A DNA stretch of 64,000 bases from JAFMJV01 sp963814315 (GCA_963814315.1 CAWFCG010000003.1:124001-188000); one strand, 5' to 3'. Counted from the stretch's first letter, positions 1-9,753 are shown. The notes: generated by a model from the sequence alone, not told the origin. Numbers and translations: made by a program.

Positions 1-1535
<1,535 letters not shown>

Positions 1536-1696
1536 CGCCCGGGGGCGTTTGCCGCTTGCCGAGGGTCGCTCGGCTGGGGCCGCCCTCGCGCCGTCGCCGG
1601 CCCCGGCAGCCCAGGAGGGTAGGGAACAGGGCCTGGGTGGCTTCACCCCGTCGAGCGCCGGCACCTGGACCCACGATAGCCCTCCGCGGCCGCCGC

Positions 1697-1972
1697 TCAG
1701 AGCAATACCATGGCATTTCCGCCGGGGTCCTGCGACACGGCCAGCCGCTCGAGGGCGTGCCTGCTGCTGACGGGGAAGTCGGCCAGGAAGCCAGCACCCA
1801 CGGCCCGCAGGAAGGCACGGTTGTGCCGGGTGTCCGCGAGCAGGAGGATCAGCCGATCGACACCCCCGTCGCGCTGCTTCTGGGTCAGGCGCCGCTGCAA
1901 TTCCTGCGCATCGCGCGCTCGGGTCTCAGCGTCGACGCCGATCCTGAGATGGTGAAGTGAGCCCGACCGCAT
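1697..1972 (-). pseudogene. C-terminal fragment of a regulator-associated protein
   Basis: The 91-codon frame has a coherent tail (LQRRLTQKQRDGGVDRLILL, then LADTRHNRAFLRAVG, then ADFPVSSRHALERLA). It resembles the C-terminal nuclease-like domain that follows an N-terminal XRE helix-turn-helix in many actinobacterial and chloroflexotal proteins. No helix-turn-helix is encoded upstream, and the ATG at 1972 opens in the middle of the domain, so I read it as a relic. The family resemblance is from memory and is moderately certain. Confidence 0.45.
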
Positions 1973-1992
1973 GGCTGGGGCTTACTTGACCC

Positions 1993-2548
1993 TCATGCGG
2001 CCGTTGGTCCGCTGGCGGACCGCCACCACGCGTACAGCGCCCGCATCCCGACCGCGATCGTAAGGCCGACCGCCAGACCGAGCATGTTGTTGATGACATC
2101 CGCGCTCTCGCAGCCGCGACCCAGGTCCACCAGCACGAGCTGCAGCGTTTCGATCAGCAGCGGCACGGCGAACGCCAAGCCGATGATGATGATCGACCGT
2201 CGAGCAAGCGGCAGCAGCCCCAGCGCGAAACCGAGCGGCACGAACAGGATGACGTTTAGGCTGACGTCATTGGGGCGCAGCAGCTGACTCAGCGGTGGTA
2301 GTCCCAGCTGCCGAAGATCGCAGCCACCGCCGGGTCCTAGCTTCCCCGACCACGGCTTCCGATGTCGGCGTGAGCGTCGCGGTCAGCGTGAACCCCAGCG
2401 AGACGAGCACCAGAAAGGCGACCAGCCGCGACGTACCCAGCGCGCGCGCGGTCCGCCCTGACAGCACGACCGATACCAGCGCCCAGATCGCAAGAGCCGG
2501 CAGGAACAACGGCACCGGCCCGGAGTTCCAGGATGTCGCTAGCGACAT
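1993..2548 (-). pseudogene. VanZ-like membrane protein, split by one surplus base
   Basis: VanZ-family integral membrane protein, a family named for a teicoplanin-resistance gene but mostly of unknown function. The N-terminal part (2548 down to about 2337) starts MSLATSWNSGPVPLFLPALA and has two hydrophobic helices. The C-terminal part continues in another frame as NVILFVPLGFALGLLPLA and then the family signature region around RGCESADVINNMLGLAVG. Skipping one base near 2336-2338 joins them into one VanZ-length protein of about 185 residues. The ATG at 2548 has TAGCGT exactly six bases upstream, which fits leaderless transcription. Sequencing error and true decay cannot be told apart here. Confidence 0.7.
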
Positions 2549-2554
2549 GGATCG

Positions 2555-2560
2555 ACGCTA
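2555..2560 (-). promoter_or_regulatory. -10 element for leaderless vanZ-like mRNA
   Basis: TAGCGT on the minus strand with six bases between it and the ATG at 2548. This is the TAnnnT-N6-start arrangement seen at eight other genes in the window. Confidence 0.5.
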
Positions 2561-2584
2561 TTCAACAGGTTGTGGCCGGAATGG

Positions 2585-2815
2585 TCACGCGACGCCGTGC
2601 TGGTAGGCCGGCTCGATGAACTCATCGAGCCACGCACTGCGAGCATCTTCTGGTGTCCGAAGGATGATCCGGTGGTTCCAGCGGTGCTTGCCGATCTGGG
2701 AACCGACGACGATGTCGCTCGGCTCCACGGCCCCGATCCGTTCGGACACGACGTCAAAGGCCGCCTGGGCTGTGGGTCTTCCCTTGGAGTATCCACGCAC
2801 TTCGCTAGTGGGCAT
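2585..2815 (-). CDS. Small hypothetical protein (76 aa)
   Basis: I do not recognise this protein. It reads MPTSEVRGYSKGRPTAQAAF and ends in a charged, helix-prone segment (TPEDARSAWLDEFIEPAYQ). The main support for a real gene is its start: TAGCAT lies exactly six bases before the ATG, identical in sequence and spacing to the promoter of the GIDE gene at 4563. No signal peptide or membrane segment is visible. It stands between the VanZ relic and the lemA operon on the same strand. A short ORF in GC-rich DNA can be spurious, hence the moderate confidence. Confidence 0.5.
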   Translation of the reverse strand: MPTSEVRGYSKGRPTAQAAFDVVSERIGAVEPSDIVVGSQIGKHRWNHRIILRTPEDARSAWLDEFIEPAYQHGVA

Positions 2816-2821
2816 CAGGGG

Positions 2822-2827
2822 ATGCTA
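2822..2827 (-). promoter_or_regulatory. -10 element for the 76-aa ORF
   Basis: TAGCAT on the minus strand, six bases before the ATG at 2815. Confidence 0.45.
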
Positions 2828-2884
2828 CCGTGCCGCGGCCGATTGCCCCCTTGGGGCGGTTCGCGATTCGACCGCCTGCCTCCG

Positions 2885-3460
2885 TCAGCTCGTCGAGTAG
2901 ATGTCGGCGGTCGGCCGGGCTCGCTCGGCGTCGTCAACGCTGAAGGAGTCGACCGTACGCCAGCCGAACAGCGGCCGCAGGAAGGTCGCCGGCACCTGCA
3001 GGATGGTCGAGTTGTATTGGTAGACCTGGTTGTTGAACAATTCACGGCGTCGGGCGATGAGGGTCTCCAGCCGCTCGATCTCCTCCTGCAGCGCCATCAC
3101 GTTGGTGTGTGACTTCAGCTCGGGGTAGTTCTCGACCGTGGCGAACAGCGAACGCACCGCCTGGCTCGTCTCCTCTGAGACCACCGCCTGGTCATGCACC
3201 GGCGCCTCAGGCTCGTAGCGCGCCCGCGCCCGCGTCACGGACTCGAGCACTTGCTCCTCGAAGCGCATCGCCCCGCGCACGGCAGCCACGAGGTTGGGCA
3301 GTTGGTCGTGGCGCTGTTTCAATGTCACATCGATGTTGGCCCAGGCACGCTGGCAGCGGCGCTGCAGGGCGACCACGTTGTTGTAGGTGATGACGACGAG
3401 GAAGACCGCGAGGGCCAGCGTGAGGACGGCGGCCACGATGAGGGCCAGTTCGAGCGCCAT
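2885..3460 (-). CDS. lemA: LemA family membrane-anchored protein
   Basis: LemA family protein of 191 residues, the usual family length. One N-terminal transmembrane helix (residues about 4-27) is followed by a long helical domain with family landmarks: YNNVVALQRRCQRAWANIDV, then LKQRHDQLPNLVAAVRG, and near the end FNNQVYQYNSTILQVPATF. The function is not settled; LemA proteins are membrane-anchored coiled-coil proteins often paired with GIDE or TPM_phosphatase proteins. Its ATG lies three bases past the stop of the upstream GIDE gene, so the two form an operon and probably act together at the membrane. Confidence 0.93.
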   Translation of the reverse strand: MALELALIVAAVLTLALAVFLVVITYNNVVALQRRCQRAWANIDVTLKQRHDQLPNLVAAVRGAMRFEEQVLESVTRARARYEPEAPVHDQAVVSEETSQAVRSLFATVENYPELKSHTNVMALQEEIERLETLIARRRELFNNQVYQYNSTILQVPATFLRPLFGWRTVDSFSVDDAERARPTADIYSTS

Positions 3461-3462
3461 GG

Positions 3463-4563
3463 CTACAGCCTACCTGTGACCGCAACGCCAAGGGCGAGCG
3501 CGCACATGACCGCCATCACGGCACCGATCAAGCCCACCCAGAACGCGAAGTCGTGGTGGCTGGTCGCGTCCGTTGGCGTACCCAGGTAGATGACCATGCC
3601 GCCGCGCAGTCCGCGCGACAGCACCATCTCCTCGTCGGGGATGTCGTACTTCGCCAGGGCTTCCCGATGGACTGCGGCAGAGGGCACATCGGGCTGGTGG
3701 ACTCCCGGGTCGAGTTCGGGCTGGACGGTCGGAGCACCGATCCCGAAACCCGGGATGGCAGCATTGCCCCAAGCCTCCTCCGGGCTGGTCGCGAGCACAC
3801 CCAACTCACGGGCAGCGGCGAGGTCGGCCGCGATATCGGCCTCCTCATTGTTGCCGGGCTGCCAGGTGAGCAGCGTCTCGCGCACCTCGCTCCACGGCCA
3901 GGCTTGGCCCAGGAGTGTGACCGTCTCGCCGGGCTCCAAACGTGCTTCGCGATAGTGCCGACCGCCCTGGTTGCCCGCGAAGACACCGAGTGGATCCCCA
4001 TCGTCGTCCCAGTCGGTGTCGTCTGCGCTCTTGATCGGGCGCTGCACGGTCAGCAGGGCCTGTGCCGCCGTCTGGCGCTCGAGCTCGGTCATCTGCTCGG
4101 GATCCCGGTCCACGAAGGAGGCGTAGGCAGCCCCACTCCGGCGCTGGAGGCCGACCGGCTCGGCGCCCATGATGCTGGTGCGCTCGTCGAACGCCGAATC
4201 GATCTCCCAGCGTGCACCCCTCGGCACCACGCGGATCTGGCCCGTCTCGTTGCGGATGCGGAACTCCTGGGTCTTCTCCTCGTTCAGCAGCACGCGCGAG
4301 TTCTTGCCGGTCGTCTCGACGCGTGCTCGATACCAGACGCACGGCTTCGACTGCAACGGCGAGATGAGTGTCTGGTCGATGGGTTCCACGACACCGCTGA
4401 CGCGGACCTCGCCGGCGGCGATACCGTCGAGGCTGGAGGTGGCGACCGATGAGATGAGCCGATCGCGCCGATACGCCACCAGGCCGCGCACGAACAGCAC
4501 GATGCCGCCGATGAGGCCGGCCGCGACGAACAGGAGCCATGGGGAGAAGAGGTCGTCGTCCAC
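3463..4563 (-). CDS. GIDE-domain membrane protein
   Basis: 366-residue protein with transmembrane helices at both ends (residues about 7-28 and 340-362) and a GIDE-type domain between them. The GIDE core reads GEVRVSGVVEPIDQTLISPL followed by SKPCVWYRARVE. The domain is named after the eukaryotic mitochondrial ubiquitin ligase, but bacterial members lack the RING finger, and none is visible here. The GTG start has TAGCAT six bases upstream, so the mRNA is probably leaderless. It is transcribed with lemA, a common pairing that suggests a membrane complex. A 20-bp near-palindrome at 4602-4621 lies about 40-58 bases upstream. Confidence 0.85.
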   Translation of the reverse strand: MDDDLFSPWLLFVAAGLIGGIVLFVRGLVAYRRDRLISSVATSSLDGIAAGEVRVSGVVEPIDQTLISPLQSKPCVWYRARVETTGKNSRVLLNEEKTQEFRIRNETGQIRVVPRGARWEIDSAFDERTSIMGAEPVGLQRRSGAAYASFVDRDPEQMTELERQTAAQALLTVQRPIKSADDTDWDDDGDPLGVFAGNQGGRHYREARLEPGETVTLLGQAWPWSEVRETLLTWQPGNNEEADIAADLAAARELGVLATSPEEAWGNAAIPGFGIGAPTVQPELDPGVHQPDVPSAAVHREALAKYDIPDEEMVLSRGLRGGMVIYLGTPTDATSHHDFAFWVGLIGAVMAVMCALALGVAVTGRL

Positions 4564-4569
4564 CGACTG

Positions 4570-4575
4570 ATGCTA
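4570..4575 (-). promoter_or_regulatory. -10 element of the GIDE-lemA operon
   Basis: TAGCAT on the minus strand with N6 to the GTG at 4563, which places the first transcribed base on the start codon. Confidence 0.55.
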
Positions 4576-4601
4576 CGGTGGCGGGACGCACCACGAAAGT
4601 G

Positions 4602-4621
4602 GTTCGGAAGTACTCCCGAAC
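4602..4621. promoter_or_regulatory. Near-perfect 20-bp palindrome upstream of the GIDE gene
   Basis: GTTCGGAAGTACTCCCGAAC is palindromic at 18 of 20 positions and centred on AGTACT. It lies at about -39 to -58 relative to the inferred GIDE transcript start and about 80 bases before tRNA-Asn. A dimeric regulator site is possible; the regulator is unknown. Confidence 0.35.
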
Positions 4622-4676
4622 GCCATCGGCCTTTCGCCTGCGAACGACTCAGGAACATGGGAATCGGCCGCCAAGA

Positions 4677-4685
4677 TGCTATCCT
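4677..4685 (+). promoter_or_regulatory. Extended -10 promoter of tRNA-Asn
   Basis: TGCTATCCT fits an extended -10 element (TGnTAnnnT), 15 bases before the mature tRNA 5' end. That leaves a short leader for RNase P to remove. No clear -35 hexamer is visible. Confidence 0.45.
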
Positions 4686-4700
4686 TCGGCCGCGTCCCGT

Positions 4701-4776
4701 TCCGGCGTAGCTCAGTGGTAGAGCGGTCGGCTGTTAACCGATTGGTCGTAGGTTCGAATCCTGACCGCCGGAGCCA
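4701..4776 (+). tRNA. tRNA-Asn (anticodon GTT) with one surplus base in the T-stem
   Basis: Acceptor stem TCCGGCG pairs with CGCCGGA (4766-4772), followed by discriminator G and an encoded CCA. The D-arm GCTC/GAGC and the anticodon arm GTCGG-CTGTTAA-CCGAT give anticodon GTT at 4733-4735. The T-arm reads GTAGG-TTCGAAT-CCTGAC, where a regular arm would have CCTAC, so one extra G (4763) bulges the stem. The surplus base is either an assembly indel or a real lesion next to a decayed integrase relic. It is the only tRNA I find in the window. Confidence 0.9.
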
Positions 4777-4779
4777 GTT

Positions 4780-5321
4780 TTCCCTCGTGGCATGCCCTCT
4801 TTGGGCGACTCCGTGCCACTCCCCACGACCCCCGTCTTCGAGCCCCGTGACTGACGGCGTGACTGACTGGTCCGGGGTGCTCAGAGCGGCATCGAGCAGG
4901 TCGGCCGCGTCACGCTGCTGGGCGACGGGTCATCATCCCGTTGTAGTAGCGTTCCAGGTGCTCTGCCGTCAACTGCTGGAGTGGGATGTCCGCGATGGGC
5001 GGGGTGTGCTTCAGGTACGCCTCGTAGCCGTGCAGGGTGTTGGGCGCGACGTTCGGCGCGACGGTGTCATCGGGCCACCTCCGGAGGTAGGCGCCAAGGC
5101 TCAGCCCGGACAGGTCGAGGCCAGCCCGCTTCCTCGTCGGCCTTCATCTGCCGCAGCAACCGGCTGGCTTCAGCGATCCTGCGGGCCGTCTTCGACCTGA
5201 GGCGCCGGTGCCCGCGTGGACCGAACGACAGTTGGGCGATCCACCGACCGTCGGCGGTCCGCTTGAACACGCTGCCTTCGCCTCCCGGGCTCAGTACGCT
5301 GGTCGGCCATCGTGATCACCG
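4780..5321 (-). pseudogene. Tyrosine integrase relic without catalytic domain
   Basis: Minus-strand relic of a phage-type tyrosine integrase that ends beside the 3' end of tRNA-Asn. The N-terminal arm-binding domain is clear (GGEGSVFKRTADGRWIAQLS). In another frame a core-binding domain follows (GLSLGAYLRRWPDDTVA, then NTLHGYEAYLKHTPPIADIP, then LTAEHLERYYNGMM). About 25 bases further on, the sequence resembles an integrase C-terminal tail (DAADLLDAALSTPDQSVTPS). The whole catalytic domain with its R-H-R-Y residues is absent, and several frame changes are needed. This is the classic layout of an element integrated at a tRNA 3' end. Confidence 0.75.
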
Positions 5322-5372
5322 GGTTGGTCATCCTGTCGCCGCAGTCGCAGGTGATGTAAGGGGTGTTCTCGG

Positions 5373-5711
5373 TCATCTTGCCGTGCCCTCCTCGTTGCCC
5401 GGCTCCAACGCGGGGGCCTCGCTACGAGCCTGCTCCTGCCCGCTGGGAAGGTCGCGGACCCACTAAGCGAGTGCGGCCCTGGGCACGCGGATGCTGCGCC
5501 CGATGCGCACCGTCGGGAGCAATCCGTCGGCAGCCATCCGGTAGGCACGCGCCCGAGATATGCCGCAATAGCGCGCCAATATCGATGAGTTCTGGCTCCA
5601 TGTCCAACCTCCGGTGATGTCCAGTCGCTGCACGGGCTGGACTGTTGCGTACCATCGTGGGCTGGCAGGTCCGCCTGGTCGATGAGTGTCAATATCCCTT
5701 GGATCTGACAT
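5373..5711 (-). pseudogene. Excisionase/HTH protein with an in-frame TAG
   Basis: MerR/excisionase-type helix-turn-helix protein. The recognisable core is ILARYCGISRARAYRMAADG followed by LLPTVRIGRSIRVPRAALA. An in-frame TAG at 5463-5465 interrupts the expected tail, and reading continues as WVRDLPSGQEQARSEAPALE to a TGA at 5373. It lies directly upstream of the integrase relic in the xis-int order typical of integrative elements. Excisionases of this class control the direction of recombination; this copy is probably dead unless the TAG is read through. Confidence 0.6.
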
Positions 5712-5934
5712 CCCGACGAGGGCACCTACCCACGGTGGCGCCGCAGGTGGTCAGCGAGACGAACAGGTTGCTGGACCGGCGCTGGCCGATATCCGGCTGG
5801 TTCACGCCTGGCAGCGCGGCCTCCATCGACGGCGGGGTCATCAGGGTCGACAACGCCGGGTTTCTGGTCGAGTTCCGCGAGGTCACCTCGACGGCCGGGA
5901 TGCTGGAGGAAGATCGAGTCGGCCGCAGAGATGG

Positions 5935-6744
5935 TCAGAGCCAACCGGCCGACCACCGTCGAGCGACAACGGTGGACCGTGGCCAAGGCCATCGAGGCGT
6001 GGCTGCGTCTCGGCGGGGTCGGCAAGACGGTGGCGTGGCCAAGCGCGTCAGGCTCGCTCGGGTTCGGCAGCCCCGGCCTCTTCGGCGGGCTCGGTCCAGC
6101 TTGCGCTCGCCACCACGGGGCTCGCCCTGTGGGCGGTGTGCTCGCACTGTGGCTCCCCGCATACGCCGCTCAGGCAGCCTCGTGCCGGGCAGAAGAACTA
6201 CTGCGCTCCCTGTCGCGACGAGGGCTACCCGGTGCGTGATGCCAAGCGTGACGAGCGGGAGCGGAAGCGGACGCCGGGGCAGGCTTCGCATCGGGGTCCG
6301 CGTCCCGGAGGACCTCAGGTCGAGCGTTCCGGCGGTTGCCCACAACTTCCACGCCCGACGAGCGTGGGGCGGCCCTCTGGGGCGGCGTTCCCCGCGCAGA
6401 CCAACCCGACGGTGTAGGCGCACCTGTGAAGCTGCCGCCGGCTCGGACGAGGGACGGGGCCATGCATCGCCCCGTCGGGGCATCGTCAGCCGGGTGGCTG
6501 CTTCAGTGGGGGCCGAAAGAACTCGGGCGGACGGACGTCGGTCGTATCCGGGGGGCGGGGCCGGCCCGTCGGGCTCATCGTGCTCGGCAGGCACCACCCG
6601 CGGGGGACGGCGATCGAGCGAGACCAGCGATCCGACGGGCAGCTGCTCAGGATCCGCACTCGCGCGCTCGATGGCCGCAGCTTCGGAGTCGGCGTCGATC
6701 TCGTAGGTCCGGTGTTCCACGACCTCGATCAGATAGGTGGGCAT
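5935..6744 (-). CDS. Hypothetical protein; only the N-terminus looks genuine
   Basis: From the ATG at 6744 the frame begins MPTYLIEVVEHRTYEIDADS and continues with an acidic helix (SEAAAIERASADPEQLPVG). This resembles small phage-type proteins that begin with a beta-strand and an ADSEEEA helix. Beyond about 65 residues the composition turns into arginine/proline-rich sequence typical of non-coding frames, so the true gene probably ended earlier or has been shifted. I give no function. It lies inside the decayed element beside tRNA-Asn. Confidence 0.3.
   Translation of the reverse strand: MPTYLIEVVEHRTYEIDADSEAAAIERASADPEQLPVGSLVSLDRRPPRVVPAEHDEPDGPAPPPGYDRRPSARVLSAPTEAATRLTMPRRGDAWPRPSSEPAAASQVRLHRRVGLRGERRPRGPPHARRAWKLWATAGTLDLRSSGTRTPMRSLPRRPLPLPLVTLGITHRVALVATGSAVVLLPGTRLPERRMRGATVRAHRPQGEPRGGERKLDRARRRGRGCRTRASLTRLATPPSCRPRRDAATPRWPWPRSTVVARRWSAGWL
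6118..6300 (+). pseudogene. Remnant with a four-cysteine zinc-finger-like motif
   Basis: In one plus frame the sequence reads WAVCSHCGSPHTPLRQPRAG followed by QKNYCAPCRDEG. That gives two CxxC pairs 18 residues apart, then a highly charged tail (RDAKRDERERKR). The arrangement resembles zinc ribbons at the ends of mobile-element replication or DNA-binding proteins. No convincing start or domain surrounds it, so I treat it as debris of the integrated element. Confidence 0.3.
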
Positions 6745-6970
6745 TGATGGAGTCTCGTCGCCTGCCCGTGGCGCCCGCGCTCGCAACGGCGCGGCAGCGC
6801 CTATCAACGACGTGACAGCCGGGGCCGCGAGCGGCACCATTGGCGCCCATGCGCTGATAGGTGGTTGATACCAGGACGCCCAAGCATGGGGTTCGCGCCC
6901 GTGATGTCCTGGGCGCCATGCTAGGCGCCCTACCCGTGTCGGCAAGACCCCAGCGACGGAGGTCCGCACC

Positions 6971-7575
6971 ATGAATTCGACCGATACACCAGCCCACCGA
7001 TCCCAACGAGCTAACCCAAGCGGTATCTCGTCCCGGACCGACCCGACGACAGGCCGCTCGGGCGGCGCGCCTGGGCCGGTCAGCTCGCCGCCTTCACCAT
7101 CGTGGTCGCCGGTGCGTTCCTCGTCGTGGGCTGTTCTGGCGGGCCGGTCGAGGACGTCGATGTGGCCGATGTCACCGAGGACGGAGCAGCGGCCTCGCCC
7201 GACGATGGCACGGTCAGCCTGACCGGCGATGTCGAGGAGATCCTGACCGAATTCGCCCTAACCGTCACCGACGCAGGGAGCGGGGACCCGCTGCTGGTCC
7301 TGCTCGTGCCCGGGACGATGATGAATGGCGCCAGCGTGACGCTCGGCGGACAGGCGGGCGGTCTCGCTCAGGTCATCCCGCCGGAGGGCACGCTGCAGCT
7401 CGTGGGCACCATCGACACGTTCGACAGCGCCACCTTGGCCGAACGGCTCGGCATCGTGCTGAACGACGAACTGTTCGCGCCCTGGCAGGGCGAGCCCGTG
7501 CTCATCGCGCAACAGGTCGAGACCTTCGATGCCGATGCCGCTCCCACGGTGGACCCGAGCCCAGGGGCCGAGTGA
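6971..7575 (+). pseudogene. Lipoprotein, frame broken in the signal peptide
   Basis: An ATG at 6971 with a good ribosome site (GGAGGT, eight bases upstream) opens MNSTDTPAHRSQRANPSGIS. The hydrophobic signal and lipobox lie in another frame (GQLAAFTIVVAGAFLVVGCS, lipid-modified Cys expected in VVGCSGG). The rest is an acidic, probably beta-rich exported domain (FALTVTDAGSGDPLLVLLVP and similar) ending at 7575. One missing base, or two extra ones, near 7060 would join the parts. Without that correction the only in-frame start is a GTG inside the signal peptide at 7102. The function is unknown; a surface-anchored protein is inferred from the lipobox. Confidence 0.5.
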
Positions 7576-7627
7576 GAAAGACCAACGCGACAGCGGGACA
7601 GGGGGGCACACGAAGGAGGTACCACGC

Positions 7628-7855
7628 ATGGACACGCAGGTGCACTACATCCAGGCTGGCTGGACGGTCCGCTCTCGTGACGGACACGAACTCGGCACTG
7701 TCATCGAACTCACGTCCGATGCCGTCGTCCTGAGCCAAGACGACCAGCGTCGGACGGTCCCGAAGGCGTCCATCGCCGAAGAGGACGAGGGCGCCAAGCT
7801 GGCCATCCTCTCGATCGACGCCGACGACGTGACTGCGGACGCCCATCCTGACTAG
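7628..7855 (+). CDS. PRC-barrel/DUF2171-like small protein
   Basis: 75-residue protein with a strong ribosome site (GAAGGAGGT, seven bases before the ATG). The sequence YIQAGWTVRSRDGHELGTVI followed by SDAVVLSQDD has the G-x-x-V-x-S-x-D-G-x-x-x-G-x-V pattern of PRC-barrel or DUF2171 stress-associated proteins. These are small beta-barrels often found in pairs, several per soil genome, with unclear molecular roles. It follows the lipoprotein relic by about 50 bases on the same strand. No signal peptide is present, so it is probably cytoplasmic. Confidence 0.65.
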   Translation: MDTQVHYIQAGWTVRSRDGHELGTVIELTSDAVVLSQDDQRRTVPKASIAEEDEGAKLAILSIDADDVTADAHPD

Positions 7856-8903
7856 ACGGCGGCGATCGCACCCGCGGCCCCGGCAGAACTCCCTCCGGGG
7901 CCCGGATGCCAGTCGATCTCGTGGTCCCCGAGGGATGCGCCAACGCCACCAGGACCCCGAAGTTGGCTATCCACGTCACGCCAGCACGATCGGCCGACCT
8001 GGGCCGACTGGGGCGCCCAGGGGCGACACGGTGATGGCGCGGAGCCACGCTCAACAGCAAGCGGGTGGGATCCTGCTGACGGGTGAGCCGGAGTGGAGGA
8101 GGGCTCGCCTGCCGTGAGAACGAGGGCCACCACGACGCAGAGCCGGGGCCGAGCCCCACATGCTGCTCGCCGATTCCCCGGTGCCGGCGTGGAACACCCA
8201 GACCAGGAGCCACGTCGGCCTGAGGACTCTGGTCGCGCTCCCCCGAGTCTGACGCCGATGGTCGTCACCGGCTACCCGCCAGGCGCCCGGATCCCATGCT
8301 GGTGCGGAGCGGCCGACATGGTCGACCGGCGCGTCGTCCCCGGGCTGGCGGGGTGGCGACACGCCGGTCCTTTCGCGACGATCGGAGCTGGCACTGGGGG
8401 CCGATCCCCGACCGACTCGGATACTGCCAGTGTGGGTGTGCAGCCGTCGATGGCTCGCTCGTACCACGCCGGTCCAGGCACATCCAGAAGGCGTCGGGCC
8501 AGCGGTCGCGACAGGCCGTTCGCCTGCCCGCACGCGGGCAGGAACGTGCTGGTCCGGTGTGCTGCATGGCACTACCGGCGCACCCGGACGTTCGCGCCCC
8601 TTCCCGTCGATGGTCCTGATGCGGCATGGTCCTCACGTCAACGTTCGCAGGGGCTGGAAGCCTTTCGGTCATGACCAGCCTGATGACCCCGTCCACTCGT
8701 CGTGCACCGCGTGGCCCCTGGCCGCCCGGACGGAGCCGGTACGACACGCATTTCGAAGTCCGGACCGCTCGGTTGCGAATCATCTCGACGCTGCTCGGGG
8801 CGAACATCGCTGACTTCGATGGCGTGCGTGACGCTCGTCACCTCAGCGACGGCTGGGACGCGACGTGGTCCGGCTGATGGGGTGACCGACCGCTTCGCCT
8901 GCG
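7856..8903. other. 1-kb stretch with no supported gene
   Basis: Open frames occur on both strands but are arginine/proline-rich shadows. Two short cysteine-containing snippets in different plus frames (RIPCWCGAADMVDRR near 8290 and PIPDRLGYCQCGCAA near 8410) could be debris of one gene, but I cannot connect them to a family. I see no repeat or RNA. Confidence 0.4.
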
Positions 8904-9443
8904 GTGACCACGACGACGAACCACGCGAGCACCATCGGGCCTGCTCGTCCGAGAAGGGCTTCGGGCTACCAGGGCACCATCCAGGCACGTTCGATACAAC
9001 GGCCCGGTACCATCCGCCGATCAATCCTCCCAGCCAGTGTCCAGGAACTCATCGAGAGCGGCCCCATCGCCCATGTGGTGACGCTGAACGGTGACGGTTC
9101 CGCCCACGTCTCGATGGCCTGGGTGGGCATCGAGCAGGACGAGGTGGTCATCGGCACCATCCCGGAGCAGACCAAGCTGCGCAACATCCGTCGCGACCCA
9201 CGGGTGGCCATCTCCATGGTGAGCGGTGGACGCAACGCCTATGGCCTCGACGAGTACGTGGTGCTCCATGGTCGTGCCCGCCTCACCGAGGGCGGCGCAC
9301 CCGAGTTGCTCCAGCGCCTGGCTCACACCTACCTTGGCCCGGAAGTGACGTTCCCACCGATGCCTGACCCGCCCCCAGGCTGGGTCATCCGCATCGTGGT
9401 CGATCGCATCGCGGGCATCGGCCCCTGGTCGTCATCGAGCTAG
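8904..9443 (+). CDS. PPOX-class F420/FMN-dependent oxidoreductase
   Basis: Split-barrel flavin/F420-binding enzyme of the pyridoxamine 5'-phosphate oxidase superfamily. Core motifs are IAHVVTLNGDGSAHVSMAWV (strands 1-2), VVIGTIPEQTKLRNIRRDPR (cofactor phosphate-binding helix region) and YVVLHGRARLTEGG. The C-terminus PGWVIRIVVDRIAGIGPW is typical of the PPOX class F420-dependent family. The GTG at 8904 adds about 45 residues before the domain and has no strong ribosome site, so the start is uncertain. The substrate cannot be told from sequence. It is one of the few intact genes in this decayed region and may be cargo. Confidence 0.8.
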   Translation: MTTTTNHASTIGPARPRRASGYQGTIQARSIQRPGTIRRSILPASVQELIESGPIAHVVTLNGDGSAHVSMAWVGIEQDEVVIGTIPEQTKLRNIRRDPRVAISMVSGGRNAYGLDEYVVLHGRARLTEGGAPELLQRLAHTYLGPEVTFPPMPDPPPGWVIRIVVDRIAGIGPWSSSS

Positions 9444-9753
9444 CAGCGCACATCCCTGCCGGGCAGTCGCGCAACCGGTAGCGGCAGCGATGAGCGATCG
9501 GCCGTCACATCGTGTCATCGGCCTCGTCGAGCGACCGTCGACGCACCCGCGGACCGGTCGGGGTCGTCCGACGCCAGCGGGGGTCGACAGAACGGGTCGC
9601 CGGTCCTGCTGCACGCGATGTTCGTCATGGCCGCGTGGCGGGCCGACCTGATCGGCAGCCTGCCGTGGGCTGGATGTATGCAGAATATGCAGCCGGCCCA
9701 CGCTCAGTCTCGCTGCACTCGACCCCGTCGTCCCCGTCCGCTATCGTCGTCAC
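9444..9753. other. Intergenic, no gene seen
   Basis: I see no coding frame with family resemblance. It ends with the TATCGT -10 element of the next gene. An ATGCAG-AAT-ATGCAG short direct repeat lies near 9678. Confidence 0.4.
9742..9747 (+). promoter_or_regulatory. -10 element of the phage-type HTH gene
   Basis: TATCGT with N6 to the ATG at 9754; leaderless arrangement. Confidence 0.5.

Noticed and set aside
1536..1640. Rho-independent terminator after rpoD
   Set aside because: A GGGGCC/GGCCCC hairpin is possible, but no T-run follows and the GC content makes such pairings common.
8051..8813. Long open frames on both strands (about 60-190 codons)
   Set aside because: They are arginine/proline/alanine-rich, overlap each other on opposite strands, and show no family resemblance or start signals; typical of GC-rich shadow frames.
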